DNA of 64,000 nt, taken from contig CAVVZJ010000022.1 of assembly GCA_963752755.1 (NCBI GenBank), positions 186,001 to 250,000 on the forward strand, in the 5' to 3' direction. Under the pieces are notes generated by a model, which saw only the letters and a list, made by a program, of their open reading frames with translations, did no database searches and was not told where the DNA came from. Origin of the DNA: CAVVZJ01 sp963752755 (GTDB taxonomy: Bacteria > Planctomycetota > Planctomycetia > Isosphaerales > Isosphaeraceae). A program made the translations under genes and the position numbers. Below are positions 63,276 through 64,000 of the stretch, in pieces (positions within the stretch are counted from its first letter, which is position 1; the number at the start of each line of letters is the position of its first letter).

Positions 63276-64000
63276 TCAGCGCAGGGGCTCCACAACCAGG
63301 GCGGCCAGCCCCCGGCCGGCTGCGAGGGCCAGGCTGACGAGGCCGGCGGTCGTCCCGATCAGGGCGAGCAAGGCCGCTCGCCTCAGGCCGCCCGGGTCGG
63401 AAATCAGGTCGAGGACACCCGGCCCAAGTGTCCGCAACGTCGAGGAGGGTGTGAGCACCAGCACCGCGGCCAGGTCGAGTGCTGCGATCACGGCCAGGCG
63501 CAACCAGGCCACCAGCAGGCCGGGTCCGACCATCGCCGGAGCGAGGGCTCGCCAGGCCCCGAGTCGCGAGGCACCGAGCGTCCGCGCCGCCTCGAACAGC
63601 CGCGGTCGTGACCGCTCCCGAAGGGTTTCGATCGTGGCGAGGCAGGCCGGCAGATGGAACGTGAGAATGATCAGAACGAGCAATGCCCCCGGCGACCGGA
63701 CCGGGTCGAGCCGCCTGGCCAGTCCCCCCACCAACCCCATGTCGCCGAAGCTCGCCACGAGCAAACCCGGCACCATCAGGCCCCCGATCGCCAGGGCCAG
63801 CGGAGGCATCCGCGACACCACGCCGATGACCCGACAACCCACGCCGCCCCCCTGCCCTCCCAGAGACCACGCCGCCAGCAGGCCGATCGAGGCGACCGTC
63901 GCGCCGAGCGCCGCCGAATGTCCGAGCAGGCGCGGGATGTCCGGGGCATCGAGGACTTGCCGGTAATGCCTTGAGAAGCCCAGGGGACTGCGGAGGGACT
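63276..64000 (-). CDS. ABC transporter permease, partial at window end
   Basis: The frame is open to the window edge, so the 5' end is missing. Several membrane helices are seen ('LLGHSAALGATVASIGLLAAW', 'PPLALAIGGLMVPGLLVASFGDMG', 'GALLVLIILTFHLPACLATI', 'LVAWLRLAVIAALDLAAVLVL', 'LLALIGTTAGLVSLALAAGRGLAALVV'). The EAA loop 'FEAARTLGASRLGAWRALAP' is the coupling motif of binding-protein-dependent importers. The general form recalls ThiP or iron-type permeases. The substrate is unknown and no ATPase gene is visible. Confidence 0.75.
   Translation of the reverse strand, partial: SLRSPLGFSRHYRQVLDAPDIPRLLGHSAALGATVASIGLLAAWSLGGQGGGVGCRVIGVVSRMPPLALAIGGLMVPGLLVASFGDMGLVGGLARRLDPVRSPGALLVLIILTFHLPACLATIETLRERSRPRLFEAARTLGASRLGAWRALAPAMVGPGLLVAWLRLAVIAALDLAAVLVLTPSSTLRTLGPGVLDLISDPGGLRRAALLALIGTTAGLVSLALAAGRGLAALVVEPLR

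Overview
The window looks like a chromosomal segment of a GC-rich planctomycete, most likely of the Isosphaeraceae type. The pointers are a DUF1501 protein beside a DUF1549/DUF1553 protein, an LEPR-XLL surface protein, an RDD/SpoIIM/DUF4129/DUF4350/MoxR/DUF58 block, LptE- and BamD-like lipoproteins, and intergenic repeats that spell 'ETNP' when translated. No rRNA, tRNA, CRISPR array, prophage or plasmid functions were seen.

Layout. 1-6881: the 3' part of mutS2, a CAAX-type membrane protease, ruvA-ruvB with an IS5-family element sitting exactly on the ruvB stop codon, a repeat island (4889-5287) and a DUF1501 protein. 7065-16731: a DUF1549/DUF1553 protein divergent from DUF1501, an AT-rich island in front of a histone-H1-like DNA-binding protein, a PpiC-type isomerase lipoprotein, mfd, and a protein with degenerate receiver-like folds. 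17116-26994: RDD, SpoIIM, a membrane protein, DUF4129, DUF4350, zinc-ribbon MoxR, DUF58 and two paralogous membrane proteins. 27066-29654: an overlapping trio of oxidoreductase, methyltransferase and secreted putative glycosidase. 29974-34897: a Rieske / cytochrome b-c fusion operon, an NrnA-like phosphoesterase and a LegB-like epimerase. 35183-47324: secreted proteins dominated by a 2.5-kb tandem duplication encoding Gly/Met-tailed proteins, then HtrA, an NtrC-type regulator and an FG-GAP protein. 47616-64000 is almost entirely minus-strand housekeeping: ABC permease, carA, purA, uppS, cdsA, phoH, pgpH-like HD protein, ybeY, CNNM/CorC, recO, BamD-like and LptE-like lipoproteins, folP and proA.

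The genes group into recombination and repair (mutS2, ruvAB, mfd, recO), envelope building (cdsA, uppS, LptE, BamD-like, HtrA, PpiC-type isomerase), respiration (Rieske, cytochrome b-c), RNA and nucleotide metabolism (ybeY, phoH, nrnA, purA, carA), and a MoxR-centred membrane system of unknown output.

Data quality matters here. About twenty genes, many of them normally essential, are broken by single-base frame changes although both halves keep perfect family motifs. The two tandem paralogs carry different indels from one another. I read most of these breaks as sequencing or assembly indels rather than gene decay, and give each such gene as one CDS spanning the frames. Internal residue numbers in those genes are approximate.
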